A DNA stretch of 8,951 nucleotides from Desulfovibrio sp. Its GTDB lineage: Bacteria > Desulfobacterota > Desulfovibrionia > Desulfovibrionales > Desulfovibrionaceae. Of the stretch, positions 1 to 6,328 are shown piece by piece; the stretch's first letter is position 1, and each line of letters begins with the position of its first letter. A model generated the notes under the pieces. That model did not search any database, had not been told where the DNA came from, and worked only from the letters and a program-made list of their open reading frames with translations. Location of the stretch: NCBI GenBank assembly GCA_031281815.1, contig JAITEY010000033.1, positions 1 to 8,951 of the forward strand, in the 5' to 3' direction. The position numbers and the translations under genes were made by a program.

Positions 1-5
1 CGGCA

Positions 6-599
6 TCAGTCGGCAAGCAGATAGCTTGTGACGCTTTTGACATGCCCGACGCGCTTCACCTCCCGCACCAAGCTGTCGATATCGGCCTGCGCGGGGGCAA
101 GGCCCGCCAACACCACATGTCCGCCCCGCACGTCGACGGCAACGCGGCCGCCCGCCACTTTACCCGCGAAAAGCGGCAACTCTTCAATCGCCGCCTCAAT
201 GTCTGCATCCTCGCCGGCATTGCCGGAGTTGGTGGGAAACCAGTGCGGCGTCACCTCCTTCACTCCCGGTATCTGCCGGGCCGCCTCTATTGCCCGACTG
301 CGGAATTCCTTGTCCGCCTCGCCGATAAGAAAAACACGGCCGTTAAAGCAGTATACGCCGACCCCGTTGGCTGCGGACGGGTCCATGCCCAGCAGCGCGC
401 TGGATAATTCGGTCTTGATGTCGGCGTCGTCATAGCGGCTTTCTTCTCTGGGGATGTTGCGGGGCGCGGGTTGCATAACGGAGCAGGCGCAAAAAAGCAG
501 CAACGCCGCCATTGCCGCCGTCGGGGCAGCAATGCCGGTTATGACGGGGCGCATACGCCGGCCTTGCGGAACAGGAAAAACATGTTCGTCGATGAGCAC
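6..599 (-). CDS. Two-BON-domain lipoprotein (periplasmic, envelope-associated)
   Basis: The 197-residue product has an N-terminal hydrophobic segment (about residues 19-36) ending in a cysteine-rich LLFCAC motif. Cys39 is the likely lipidated residue, although F-C-A-C is a poor match to the usual L-[AS]-[GA]-C lipobox. Two BON-type repeats follow, at about 58-122 and 131-195, each with the alpha-beta pattern ending in a GV-x-x-V or VGHVKSV strand. BON domains of the OsmY/Kbp type are thought to bind phospholipid or peptidoglycan surfaces, so an envelope-maintenance role is inferred. The start used is a GTG at 597-599 preceded by GAGGG at a 6-nt spacing, overlapping the dxr stop codon. An internal ATG at 552-554 (weaker AAGG upstream) would give a more compact signal peptide and is a real alternative. 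It is the fourth visible gene of the uppS-cdsA-dxr operon. The partner and exact function are unknown. Confidence 0.8.
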   Translation of the reverse strand: MLIDEHVFPVPQGRRMRPVITGIAAPTAAMAALLLFCACSVMQPAPRNIPREESRYDDADIKTELSSALLGMDPSAANGVGVYCFNGRVFLIGEADKEFRSRAIEAARQIPGVKEVTPHWFPTNSGNAGEDADIEAAIEELPLFAGKVAGGRVAVDVRGGHVVLAGLAPAQADIDSLVREVKRVGHVKSVTSYLLAD

Positions 600-605
600 A
601 ATATT

Positions 606-610
606 CCCTC
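606..610 (-). promoter_or_regulatory. Shine-Dalgarno GAGGG overlapping the dxr stop
   Basis: On the minus strand GAGGG lies 6 nt before the GTG at 597-599. It shares bases with the dxr TGA stop (609-611). This placement suggests ribosomes finishing dxr re-initiate on the BON lipoprotein gene. It is the main argument for the GTG start. Confidence 0.55.
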
Positions 611-1880
611 AACAGGCAAAAAATTCCACCTCCCGCCGCGCCCGGACCCGCGCGGCGGCATCCAGCGCCGGAACAGCCTCAATAGTGTCCGGCTCACAGG
701 CGAAGGCTTCGCATGCGCCCGACCTGCCGGCGCCGTACGCATCCAGGCAGTGTTCCACGATGCGGGGAATGGCGCCGAAAGTGATGCTTCCGGCCAGAAA
801 AGCGTCCACAGCCACTTCATTGGCGGCGTTCAAGACCACCGGGTACCCTCCGCCTTTTTCCCCGGCGCTGCGGGCGAGCTCGAGGCAGGGAAAGGCAAGA
901 CGGTCCGGAGGGGAAAAATGCAGGGAACCCAACGCGGCCAAATCCAGCGCGGGCGCGCCGCTGTTCAGGCGCTCCGGAAAACCCAGGCAGTACGAAATGG
1001 GGATGCGCATGTCCGGCACGCCGAGCTGGGCGAGCAGCGAACCGTCCGTAAATTCCGCCAGAGAATGCACCACCGACTCCCTGTGTACAAGCACCTCCAT
1101 ATCCGCCATGGGCAGGCCGAACAGATGATGGGCCTCAATGAGTTCGAGTCCCTTGTTCATGAGCGTGGCCGAGTCGATGCTGACCTTGGCGCCCATGTTC
1201 CAGGTGGGGTGTTTGAGGGCCTGGTCGGGGCGGGCCTTGTCCGTCTCTTCTTTCGGCCGGCCGAAAAAAGGGCCGCCCGAGGCCGTGAGGATCAGGCGGC
1301 GCAGAGATCCGCGCCCTTCAGTCGGAAACGCGCGCCCGTCGCTGCCGGCCAGACACTGAAAAACGGCGTTGTGTTCCGAGTCCACCGGCAAAACAGACGC
1401 GCCGCTGCGGGCGCAGGCTTCGCGTATGAGCCGCCCTGCCAGCACCAACGATTCCTTGTTGGCCAGGGCGATAATTTTGCCGGAGCAGGCTGCGGCGTAC
1501 GTACCGTGCAGCCCGGCCGCGCCGGACTGCGCTGAAACGACCATCTCGATTTCCGCCGAACGGGCCGCTTCCGCGCAACCTTCGCTCCCGACGAGCACAG
1601 TCGGGCGTACGCCGCGCGGCAGCAGGCGACGCAGGCGTTCAGCGCTTTCCTCATCCTGCGCGCACAGCCGGGCGGGCCTGAATTCCGCGGCCTGGGCGGC
1701 AAGCAATTCCATGTTCCTGCCGCCGGCCAACGCCGCGATGCGGAATCGCTGCGGCTGCAGGCGCACGACATCCAGCACGGAACGTCCGATGGAGCCGGTG
1801 CTGCCGAGCACGGCAAGAACGCGCGGCCCCTTGCCGGTCTTGGGTTGCGGCAGTCCCGAGATATAGCGCATGATTTTCAT
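609..1880 (-). CDS. dxr: 1-deoxy-D-xylulose 5-phosphate reductoisomerase (DXR, IspC)
   Basis: DXR converts 1-deoxy-D-xylulose 5-phosphate to 2-C-methyl-D-erythritol 4-phosphate with NADPH and a divalent metal, the committed step of the MEP isoprenoid pathway in the cytosol. The 423-residue product is complete and of usual length for the family, with a short N-terminal extension. The NADPH-binding GSTGSIG is at residues 26-32 and ANKESLVLAG at 140-149. The metal-binding pair is in PVDSEHNAVFQ (Asp167, Glu169). TASGGPF is at 199-205, followed by the mobile active-site loop with HPTWNMG (224-230). The third metal ligand is Glu246 in MNKGLELIEAHHLF. The C-terminal helical domain begins near VVLNAANEVAVDAFL (348-362). 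All key residues are intact. The ATG at 1878-1880 overlaps the cdsA TGA in an ATGA junction, so translation is probably coupled. Its product feeds the isoprenoid supply used by UppS in the same operon. Confidence 0.97.
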   Translation of the reverse strand: MKIMRYISGLPQPKTGKGPRVLAVLGSTGSIGRSVLDVVRLQPQRFRIAALAGGRNMELLAAQAAEFRPARLCAQDEESAERLRRLLPRGVRPTVLVGSEGCAEAARSAEIEMVVSAQSGAAGLHGTYAAACSGKIIALANKESLVLAGRLIREACARSGASVLPVDSEHNAVFQCLAGSDGRAFPTEGRGSLRRLILTASGGPFFGRPKEETDKARPDQALKHPTWNMGAKVSIDSATLMNKGLELIEAHHLFGLPMADMEVLVHRESVVHSLAEFTDGSLLAQLGVPDMRIPISYCLGFPERLNSGAPALDLAALGSLHFSPPDRLAFPCLELARSAGEKGGGYPVVLNAANEVAVDAFLAGSITFGAIPRIVEHCLDAYGAGRSGACEAFACEPDTIEAVPALDAAARVRARREVEFFAC

Positions 1881-2776
1881 GACCCCTGCGCAAGGCGCGT
1901 GACGATGCGGATAAGCATGTACGCAGGCAGCACGAACAAGAAGCTGTCAAGACGGTCGAGCATTCCGCCGTGCCCCGGCAGCAGGCTGCCTGAATCCTTG
2001 CGGCCCAGGCCGCGCTTTACGGCGGATTCAAACAGGTCCCCCGCAACGGCCGCAAGATGCAGAACCGCCCCCATGAGCGCCCAGGCCCAAAGCGGCAGAT
2101 GCGGAAAACGCCATTGCAGATGTCCGGCGGCAGCGCCCATGAGCAGGCACACCGCCGTACACAGCACAAGCCCCCCGACGAAGCCTTCCCAGGATTTCAG
2201 GGGACTGATCCGGGGACAGAGTTTGTGTCGGCCGAAAAGCGTACCCGCGTAATACCCCCCCGTATCCGAGGCTACGGCGCCGAGAATGACCAGAAACTGC
2301 TCGGCGGGCGCGAGATACAGCCCGAGCTGCAGGGCAAGGGGAATATAGACCGTGCCGAAAAACAGGGGCGCGTAGTCGGTTACGGAGAGGCTGTCCCGGC
2401 CCCGGAAGCGGCCGTAAAGCACGACAAGCCCCGCAGCCGGGGCGGCCAGAACCGTTGCCGCCAGGGTGACCAGGGGATCAATGCCTTGGGACAGGACAAT
2501 CGCCGCGCACAGCACAACCCCCGCAACCTTCAGGCCGGGGCGCGCCGGCCCGGTATGCATGGCAAGAAATTCCAGGAGCCCGATGCAGGCGACGACCAGC
2601 ACAAGCAGGCGTAACGGCAGGCCGCCGCAAGCCACCGCTCCGGCTGTAACGGCAGAAAACACCAGGGCCGTGCCGATGCGGGTGAGGTTGCCGCTTTTTT
2701 GCAGGGCGGCGGCCGCGCGGGCAAGACAGGCGTTTTTTTTCAGGGAGGCGCGGATACGGGTAACAAGCGTGTTCAT
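1877..2776 (-). CDS. cdsA: Phosphatidate cytidylyltransferase (CDP-diglyceride synthase)
   Basis: CdsA condenses phosphatidic acid with CTP to CDP-diacylglycerol, the precursor of all major phospholipids, in the cytoplasmic membrane. From the chosen ATG the product is 299 residues, close to the family norm. Several hydrophobic membrane-spanning stretches are visible from about residue 35 onward. SDTGGYYAGTLFGRHK is at 170-185 and the SPLKSWEGFVGG segment at 191-202. The full CDP-diglyceride synthase signature lies at 251-277 (S-x-V-K-R, then K-D-S-G, then L-P-G-H-G-G-M-L-D-R-L-D). The open frame extends upstream to 2893, but that part overlaps the uppS C-terminus in another frame. The ATG at 2774-2776 has GGAGG 8 nt upstream and lies 22 nt after the uppS stop, so the shorter form is preferred. 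The stop overlaps the dxr start. Confidence 0.95.
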   Translation of the reverse strand: MNTLVTRIRASLKKNACLARAAAALQKSGNLTRIGTALVFSAVTAGAVACGGLPLRLLVLVVACIGLLEFLAMHTGPARPGLKVAGVVLCAAIVLSQGIDPLVTLAATVLAAPAAGLVVLYGRFRGRDSLSVTDYAPLFFGTVYIPLALQLGLYLAPAEQFLVILGAVASDTGGYYAGTLFGRHKLCPRISPLKSWEGFVGGLVLCTAVCLLMGAAAGHLQWRFPHLPLWAWALMGAVLHLAAVAGDLFESAVKRGLGRKDSGSLLPGHGGMLDRLDSFLFVLPAYMLIRIVTRLAQGS

Positions 2777-2784
2777 CACGGTTT

Positions 2785-2789
2785 CCTCC
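2785..2789 (-). promoter_or_regulatory. Shine-Dalgarno GGAGG for cdsA
   Basis: GGAGG on the minus strand sits 8 nt before the cdsA ATG and fixes that start rather than the upstream in-frame codon near 2893. It is the inner half of the 10-bp palindrome CCTCCGGAGG (2785-2794), which could weakly mask it; no usable loop is present, so strong masking is unlikely. Confidence 0.6.
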
Positions 2790-2798
2790 GGAGGGGAG

Positions 2799-3587
2799 TC
2801 AGCGGGCGGACGGCTGCGGATTGCCGCATTCCGGTTGCCCTCCTGTGCCCCCGTAGCGCCGCGTTCTGCCGGCATAGTCCCGCAGGGCGTCACGCAGGTC
2901 GGCGGGCGAAAAATCCGGCCAGAGCACGTCGCAAAAGTACAGTTCGCTGTACGCCGCCTGGAAAAGCAGAAAATTGCTGAGGCGTTTTTCGCCGCCGGTG
3001 CGGATGACCAGATCCGGATCCGGCCTGTCCGCCGTATACAGCAGGCGGGACAGCGTCTCCGGGTCCAGGGCGGAAGCGAAGGCGCCGGACTGCATATACA
3101 GGCGGCACGCTCTCGCTATGTCTTCACGTCCCGAGTAGTTCAGGGCCAGCGTGAGCACCATGCGTCCGTTGTGCCGCGTGCGCAGGCAGGCGCGGTCCAA
3201 CGCCCTGCGCGCATAAAGCGGCAGTTCCGCCGTCTCGCCGATGAGCAGAAGGCGGACGCCGCGCTTTTCCAAATCCGGCAATTCTTTGTTGATGAAATCG
3301 GTCAGCAGCCTGAAAAGAAACCGCACTTCACGCGCCGGACGCGACCAGTTTTCCCTGGAAAAGGTATACAGGGTGAGCTCCGCTATACCTATGCCCAGGC
3401 ATTCCTCAACCACGGCGCGGGCCGCGGCCGTCCCCGCCCTGTGCCCTTCGCTGCGCGGCAGGTTTCTGGCCTCGGCCCAGCGGCCGTTGCCGTCCATGAT
3501 AATTGCCACATGCCCGGGAAGTTTGCCCGCGGGTTCCGCGCAGGGTGCGGCCCCGCAGGCGTCTTCCAGAATGCCTGAGTCGTTCAC
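2799..3587 (-). CDS. uppS: Undecaprenyl diphosphate synthase (cis-prenyltransferase)
   Basis: UppS adds isopentenyl diphosphate units to farnesyl diphosphate to make C55 undecaprenyl diphosphate, the carrier precursor for peptidoglycan and surface polysaccharides, at the inner face of the membrane. Numbering from the chosen GTG (262 residues), the active-site IIMDGNGRWA has Asp32, followed by RSEGHRAG (His49). TFSRENW is at 75-81. The family signature DPDLVIRTGGEKRLSNFLLF starts at 190, then SELYF (214-218) and WPDF (223-226). About 24 residues precede the conserved core, somewhat longer than typical. The start is a GTG at 3585-3587 with GAGG 5 nt upstream. A TTG nine codons earlier (3612-3614) keeps the frame open but has a weaker ribosome site and falls at or before the predicted transcription start. 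It is the first gene of the operon visible here; frr and pyrH, frequent upstream neighbours elsewhere, are absent. Confidence 0.95.
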   Translation of the reverse strand: MNDSGILEDACGAAPCAEPAGKLPGHVAIIMDGNGRWAEARNLPRSEGHRAGTAAARAVVEECLGIGIAELTLYTFSRENWSRPAREVRFLFRLLTDFINKELPDLEKRGVRLLLIGETAELPLYARRALDRACLRTRHNGRMVLTLALNYSGREDIARACRLYMQSGAFASALDPETLSRLLYTADRPDPDLVIRTGGEKRLSNFLLFQAAYSELYFCDVLWPDFSPADLRDALRDYAGRTRRYGGTGGQPECGNPQPSAR

Positions 3588-3592
3588 AAGCG

Positions 3593-3596
3593 CCTC
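3593..3596 (-). promoter_or_regulatory. Shine-Dalgarno GAGG supporting the uppS GTG start
   Basis: GAGG on the minus strand is followed by CGCTT and then the GTG at 3585-3587. It is the best-spaced ribosome site near the 5' end of uppS. Confidence 0.45.
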
Positions 3597-3617
3597 GCCG
3601 CTGTTTACATGCAAAGC

Positions 3618-3646
3618 AACCTAGCGTTTCGCCGCACGGCGGTCAA
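3618..3646 (-). promoter_or_regulatory. Candidate sigma-70-type promoter for the uppS-cdsA-dxr operon
   Basis: Reading the minus strand, a -35-like TTGACC (3641-3646) is separated by exactly 17 nt from TAGGTT (3618-3623), a weak -10. Transcription would begin near 3611, giving a leader of about 24 nt before the preferred uppS GTG. The -35 match is good and the -10 only fair, so this is an inference. Confidence 0.4.
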
Positions 3647-3795
3647 GACGCCTTTCGCGTTTCACACCGGCACGATTCCGCCGGATCGCAGCGCGCATTA
3701 CTCTGAAGCGGACGCCGCGGCTTTTGTTTTCACGTTGCCCTTTCCTTTCCGATTTTTGCTTGCATTAATCAGGAAAAGGCGCTAGTTGAAAACTC
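3647..3795. other. Divergent intergenic region between uppS and zapB-like gene
   Basis: About 150 bp between the two operons carry no convincing open frame. The right half (3721-3770) is rich in T tracts on the plus strand. A promoter for the plus-strand zapB-zapA unit is expected here, but I found no -35/-10 pair with acceptable sequence and spacing; the ATTAAT near 3764-3769 is the only -10-like hexamer and lacks a partner. Confidence 0.4.
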
Positions 3796-4032
3796 ATGGA
3801 ACTTATCGAACAACTAGAGCAACGTATCAGCGCCCTGCTGGACAAGCTCGACAGGCTCGTTGCCGAGAATGCCGCCCTCAAGAAGGAGCATGCTGAGGCA
3901 ATCAAGACGCTGAAGGATGAAAACGACAGCCTGAGGAACGAGCTGGAGGGAGAGCGTTCGCTGACCACCGATGCGGTGGCGCGGATTGAATCCATAGTGG
4001 CGCGCATTAAGGATCGGGCAGGTCAAGAGTAA
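3796..4032 (+). CDS. zapB: ZapB-like coiled-coil cell-division protein
   Basis: The 78-residue product is almost entirely heptad-patterned: leucine, isoleucine and alanine at hydrophobic positions, very rich in Glu, Lys and Asp, with no proline and no cysteine. This predicts one long parallel coiled coil over residues 1-75. Its size matches ZapB (about 80 residues in E. coli), the abundant protein that binds ZapA and links the FtsZ ring to other division components. Coiled coils are low in information, so the name depends largely on context: it lies 4 bp upstream of zapA, probably in one transcript. The ATG is preceded by only a weak ribosome site (a purine run AGGAAAAGG at 3771-3779 is too distant to be ideal). 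A generic coiled-coil protein of another division function is the main alternative. Confidence 0.8.
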   Translation: MELIEQLEQRISALLDKLDRLVAENAALKKEHAEAIKTLKDENDSLRNELEGERSLTTDAVARIESIVARIKDRAGQE

Positions 4033-4036
4033 GACC

Positions 4037-4315
4037 ATGCACAGCCACACTCTCGAAGTGCTGGGTTTTGAGCTGTCCTTTAAGGCTGAAGCCGACTCCG
4101 GCCGAATAGGGAAAGCGAAAGATCTGCTGGACGAGAGGTACGAACGGCTTGCGCGGCACGGCGGATCGCTCGGCAAGGAGAAGCTGTTGGCCTTTCTCGC
4201 CCTGTCTCTGGCCGATGACGTTTTGGTCATGCGGCAGGAGAAGAACGAGGGAGAGAGGCGAATCCGCGATCTTCTGGGCAAACTTGAAAAAGTCGAAGGA
4301 CGTACAACGCGCTGA
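4037..4315 (+). CDS. zapA: Cell division protein ZapA
   Basis: ZapA binds FtsZ in the cytoplasm and promotes bundling of its filaments at the division ring. The 92-residue product follows the family plan: an N-terminal beta-strand region (HTLEVLGFELSFKAEADS), a helix with LLDERYERLARHG (about 30-42), the conserved EKLLAFLALSLADDVLVM (about 48-65) and a charged C-terminal helix that forms the dimer coiled coil. It is slightly shorter than E. coli ZapA (109 residues), as is common outside the gammaproteobacteria. The ATG lies 4 nt after the zapB-like stop, with AAGAG within the end of that gene as the probable ribosome site. The TGA stop falls in the loop of an intrinsic terminator hairpin, and a 6S RNA gene follows at once. 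Confidence 0.9.
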   Translation: MHSHTLEVLGFELSFKAEADSGRIGKAKDLLDERYERLARHGGSLGKEKLLAFLALSLADDVLVMRQEKNEGERRIRDLLGKLEKVEGRTTR

Positions 4316-4326
4316 CCGCGTTTTTT
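4306..4326 (+). terminator. Intrinsic terminator overlapping the zapA stop codon
   Basis: AACGCG (4306-4311) pairs perfectly with CGCGTT (4317-4322) around the loop CTGAC, and the T run continues to 4326. The loop contains the zapA TGA (4313-4315). The stem is only 6 bp and its last two pairs are A-T, so efficiency may be moderate. It would end the zapB-zapA message and separate it from 6S RNA. Confidence 0.55.
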
Positions 4327-4334
4327 ATTACTTA

Positions 4335-4522
4335 GGACACCCTGGAGCGCACGTGACGGTTGCCGTCGCAGGCCTCACAAGCATCAGTAAAGGGGTTTGA
4401 GCGACGATTCGGTGTGCAGGCCCGGAACACGCCGGGAAGCCTTAAGAATCGTCAGATTATCCCGCCGTAGCGCCATAGGTTCTGCGGGAGGGTATCCGCA
4501 CGGCTCCTCCGGGGTTACCGAC
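4335..4522 (+). ncRNA. ssrS: 6S RNA
   Basis: 6S RNA mimics an open promoter and binds the housekeeping-sigma RNA polymerase holoenzyme, damping transcription in stationary phase. Support is structural and by motif. A closing stem forms from ACCCTG (4339-4344) with CGGGGT (4510-4515), GAGC (4345-4348) with GCTC (4503-4506), and CGTG with CACG. The upper stem has a perfect 8-bp helix GACGATTC (4403-4410) with GAATCGTC (4446-4453), capped by CCCGG-AACACG-CCGGG (4421-4436). GAAGCCTTAA (4436-4445) matches the conserved segment at the same place in E. coli 6S RNA. The large central bubble lies between, with a local hairpin CCCGC/GCGGG (4461-4488) on its 3' strand, seen in many 6S RNAs. Length is about 185 nt, as expected, and a T5 run follows at 4523-4527. 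Location directly after zapA matches the zapA-ssrS order of gammaproteobacteria. Exact ends are estimated. The 310-bp stretch between zapA and rny holds this RNA and one terminator. Confidence 0.9.
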
Positions 4523-4563
4523 TTTTTCCGTATTGTCGAGACCGGCATTCTCCTTTTTCGGCC

Positions 4564-4596
4564 GCGCTTTCCCCGCCGGGAAAAGCGCTTTTTTTT
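4564..4596 (+). terminator. Strong intrinsic terminator between 6S RNA and rny
   Basis: GCGCTTTCCC (4564-4573) pairs with GGGAAAAGCGC (4578-4588) with one bulged A and a 4-nt CGCC loop, followed by eight T residues (4589-4596). This is the best canonical terminator in the window. It ends only 29 nt before the rny ATG, so it may terminate 6S precursor transcripts or act as an attenuator for rny. Confidence 0.85.
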
Positions 4597-4614
4597 GCCC
4601 GCCCGCATCTTGTC

Positions 4615-4620
4615 GAGAGG
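4615..4620 (+). promoter_or_regulatory. Shine-Dalgarno GAGAGG for rny
   Basis: GAGAGG is 5 nt upstream of the ATG at 4626-4628. It decides the rny start in favour of this codon over an in-frame TTG at 4533 that lies before the terminator. Confidence 0.7.
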
Positions 4621-4625
4621 TGAAT

Positions 4626-6185
4626 ATGGAAACGAGCCTCGTTGCCTGCGTTGCCGTCGCAGCCGCCTGCGGCGCGGTCATAAGCCTGTTGCTGGTCCGC
4701 GTAGCGGGCGCGCGTCGCCTCAAGGGAGCCGACCTGCTTGCCCGGAGAATTATTGAAGAGGCGAGAAAGGAAGCCCAGGCGCACAAAAAAGAAATTATTC
4801 TCCAGGGCAAGGACGAAGTGCTGGAAGCCAAACGCCTTATGGAAGCGGAATTGAAGGAGCGGGAGCGCGAACTCAAGGCCAGGGATAAAAAACTTGAAGA
4901 ACAGAGCGAAAAGCTTGAAGCCAAACTGGAAAACGCTCGTAAACGGGAGCAGGAATTTTTGTTGACGGAAAGGGAATTCACGCGCAAGGGCAAAGAATTG
5001 GAGGAACTGCGCGAGAAATTGACCGCGAAGGTAGCCGAGCAGGAACAGCGCCTGCAGGAAGTGGCCGGACTGACCATGGAAGAAGCCAGAGCCGGTCTTT
5101 TTGCGGATATAGAAGCCAAAAGCCGGCATGAAGCGGCCCGCATGATGCGACTCATTGAAACCGAGTCCAGGGAGCTTGCGGACCGCAAGGCCAAGGAAAT
5201 CCTGGCGACCGCCATTCAGCGCTATGCGGGCGACTATGTGGCCGAGCAGACGGTGACCACCGTCACCCTGCCCAGCGAAGACATGAAAGGGCGCATCATC
5301 GGGCGTGAGGGACGCAACATCCGCGCCCTGGAAGCGGCGACCGGTGTGGACCTGATTATCGACGACACTCCGGAAACCGTTATTCTTTCGGCCTACAGTC
5401 CTTTGCGCAGGCAGGTGGCCAAGATGGCTTTGGAGCACCTTATTCAGGACGGGCGTATCCATCCCGCGCGCATTGAGGATATTGTGCGCAAGGTTGAGCA
5501 GGAGCTTGAGGTGCATGTGCGCGAAGTGGGCGAACAGGCCACCTTCGACGCGGGCGTGCACGGCATGCATCCGGACATCGTGCGACTGCTGGGCCAGCTC
5601 AAATTCCGCACCAGTTTTTCGCAGAACGTGCTGCAGCATTCCCTGGAGGTGGCTTCTCTCTGCGGGGTCATGGCGGCCGAGCTGGATATGGACATCAAGC
5701 GGGCCAAACGCGCCGGACTGCTGCACGATATCGGCAAGGCGCTGGACCATGAAATTGAAGGCTCGCACGCGGTCATCGGCGCCGACGTGGCCAAGCGCTA
5801 CGGGGAAAACAAAGATATAGTTCACGCCATAGCAGCGCACCACGAGGACACGCCGCCGAACAGCGCTTTGGCCGTGCTTGTCCAGGCCGCGGATTGTCTT
5901 TCCGGCGCGCGCCCCGGCGCGCGCAAGGAACTGCTGGAAAACTACGTCAAGCGTCTTGAAGACCTGGAAAACATAGCGAATTCTTTCAACGGCATTTCCA
6001 AGGCCTACGCCATACAGGCCGGCCGCGAAATACGCGTGATGGTCAATGCCGACGACGTGGACGACGACAGCACCTTTTTGCTCTGCAAGGACATTGCCTC
6101 GAAAATTGAGTCCAACCTGACCTATCCCGGACAGATCCGGGTCACCGTGATCCGCGAACACAGAGCCGTAGGGTACGCCAAATAA
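4626..6185 (+). CDS. rny: Ribonuclease Y
   Basis: RNase Y is a membrane-anchored endoribonuclease that initiates mRNA decay and processes structured leaders. From the chosen ATG the product has 519 residues, the standard family length. One transmembrane helix spans about residues 4-24, followed by a long charged coiled coil to about 185. The KH RNA-binding domain has [15 protein letters not shown] at 222-236. The metal-dependent HD phosphohydrolase domain contains His338 (NVLQHS), the HDIG motif with His367-Asp368, His405-His406 and Asp423 ([13 protein letters not shown]). The C-terminus ends in the conserved [12 protein letters not shown]...AVGYAK block. All catalytic residues are present. 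The frame stays open upstream to 4533, but the transmembrane helix position and GAGAGG ribosome site favour 4626. It sits downstream of 6S RNA and a strong terminator; in other lineages it often neighbours a YmdB-type phosphoesterase, not seen here. Confidence 0.97.
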   Translation: METSLVACVAVAAACGAVISLLLVRVAGARRLKGADLLARRIIEEARKEAQAHKKEIILQGKDEVLEAKRLMEAELKERERELKARDKKLEEQSEKLEAKLENARKREQEFLLTEREFTRKGKELEELREKLTAKVAEQEQRLQEVAGLTMEEARAGLFADIEAKSRHEAARMMRLIETESRELADRKAKEILATAIQRYAGDYVAEQTVTTVTLPSEDMKGRIIGREGRNIRALEAATGVDLIIDDTPETVILSAYSPLRRQVAKMALEHLIQDGRIHPARIEDIVRKVEQELEVHVREVGEQATFDAGVHGMHPDIVRLLGQLKFRTSFSQNVLQHSLEVASLCGVMAAELDMDIKRAKRAGLLHDIGKALDHEIEGSHAVIGADVAKRYGENKDIVHAIAAHHEDTPPNSALAVLVQAADCLSGARPGARKELLENYVKRLEDLENIANSFNGISKAYAIQAGREIRVMVNADDVDDDSTFLLCKDIASKIESNLTYPGQIRVTVIREHRAVGYAK

Positions 6186-6203
6186 CAATGCTTCATAGGC
6201 TTC

Positions 6204-6236
6204 ATGTAACAGATGCAGCTGTTGCATCTGTTACAT
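6204..6236. repeat. Perfect 14-bp inverted repeat after rny / before nadE
   Basis: ATGTAACAGATGCA (6204-6217) and its exact reverse complement (6223-6236) flank a 5-nt GCTGT centre. As RNA it would make a strong hairpin at the end of the rny message, but the following TTTGTT is a poor uridine tract and the stem is AT-rich. As DNA it is a good dimer-binding operator. The half-site core TGTTACA recurs as a direct copy at 6238-6244, 9 nt after the one at 6229-6235. Terminator and operator functions are both possible. Confidence 0.6.
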
Positions 6237-6248
6237 TTGTTACACATG

Positions 6249-6277
6249 TTGATTACTGTGCCGATATTCCATAGTAT
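6249..6277 (+). promoter_or_regulatory. Candidate promoter for nadE
   Basis: TTGATT (6249-6254) and TAGTAT (6272-6277) are separated by 17 nt, each matching four of six consensus positions including the most conserved ones. Transcription would start near 6284, giving a leader of about 55 nt. The TGTTACA copy at 6238-6244 lies immediately upstream of the -35, where a regulator could act. Confidence 0.4.
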
Positions 6278-6328
6278 CAGCAAGGTGTTATGAATATGCG
6301 CCGGCCGGTCGGAGACGCGGCCCGTGCC

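Noticed and set aside
471..1535. Plus-strand open frame of 354 residues
   Set aside because: Antisense to dxr, which has all its catalytic motifs; the translation is Arg/Gly/Ala rich without recognisable domains.
2777..2893. N-terminal extension of cdsA starting at 2893
   Set aside because: It overlaps the conserved uppS C-terminus in another frame and lacks a membrane or family motif, while the ATG at 2776 has a good ribosome site.
2466..3578. Plus-strand open frame of 370 residues across cdsA and uppS
   Set aside because: Antisense shadow spanning two well-identified genes, with arginine- and alanine-rich sequence and no domain.
4397..4756. Plus-strand open frame across the 6S RNA and start of rny
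   Set aside because: The interval is explained by the 6S RNA and a terminator; the translation is Arg-rich and shows no domain.
4515..6227. Long minus-strand open frame (570 residues) covering rny
   Set aside because: It is antisense to a fully conserved RNase Y; its translation is low-complexity (Phe, Leu, Arg, His rich) and matches no family. It is open because of GC-rich codon usage.
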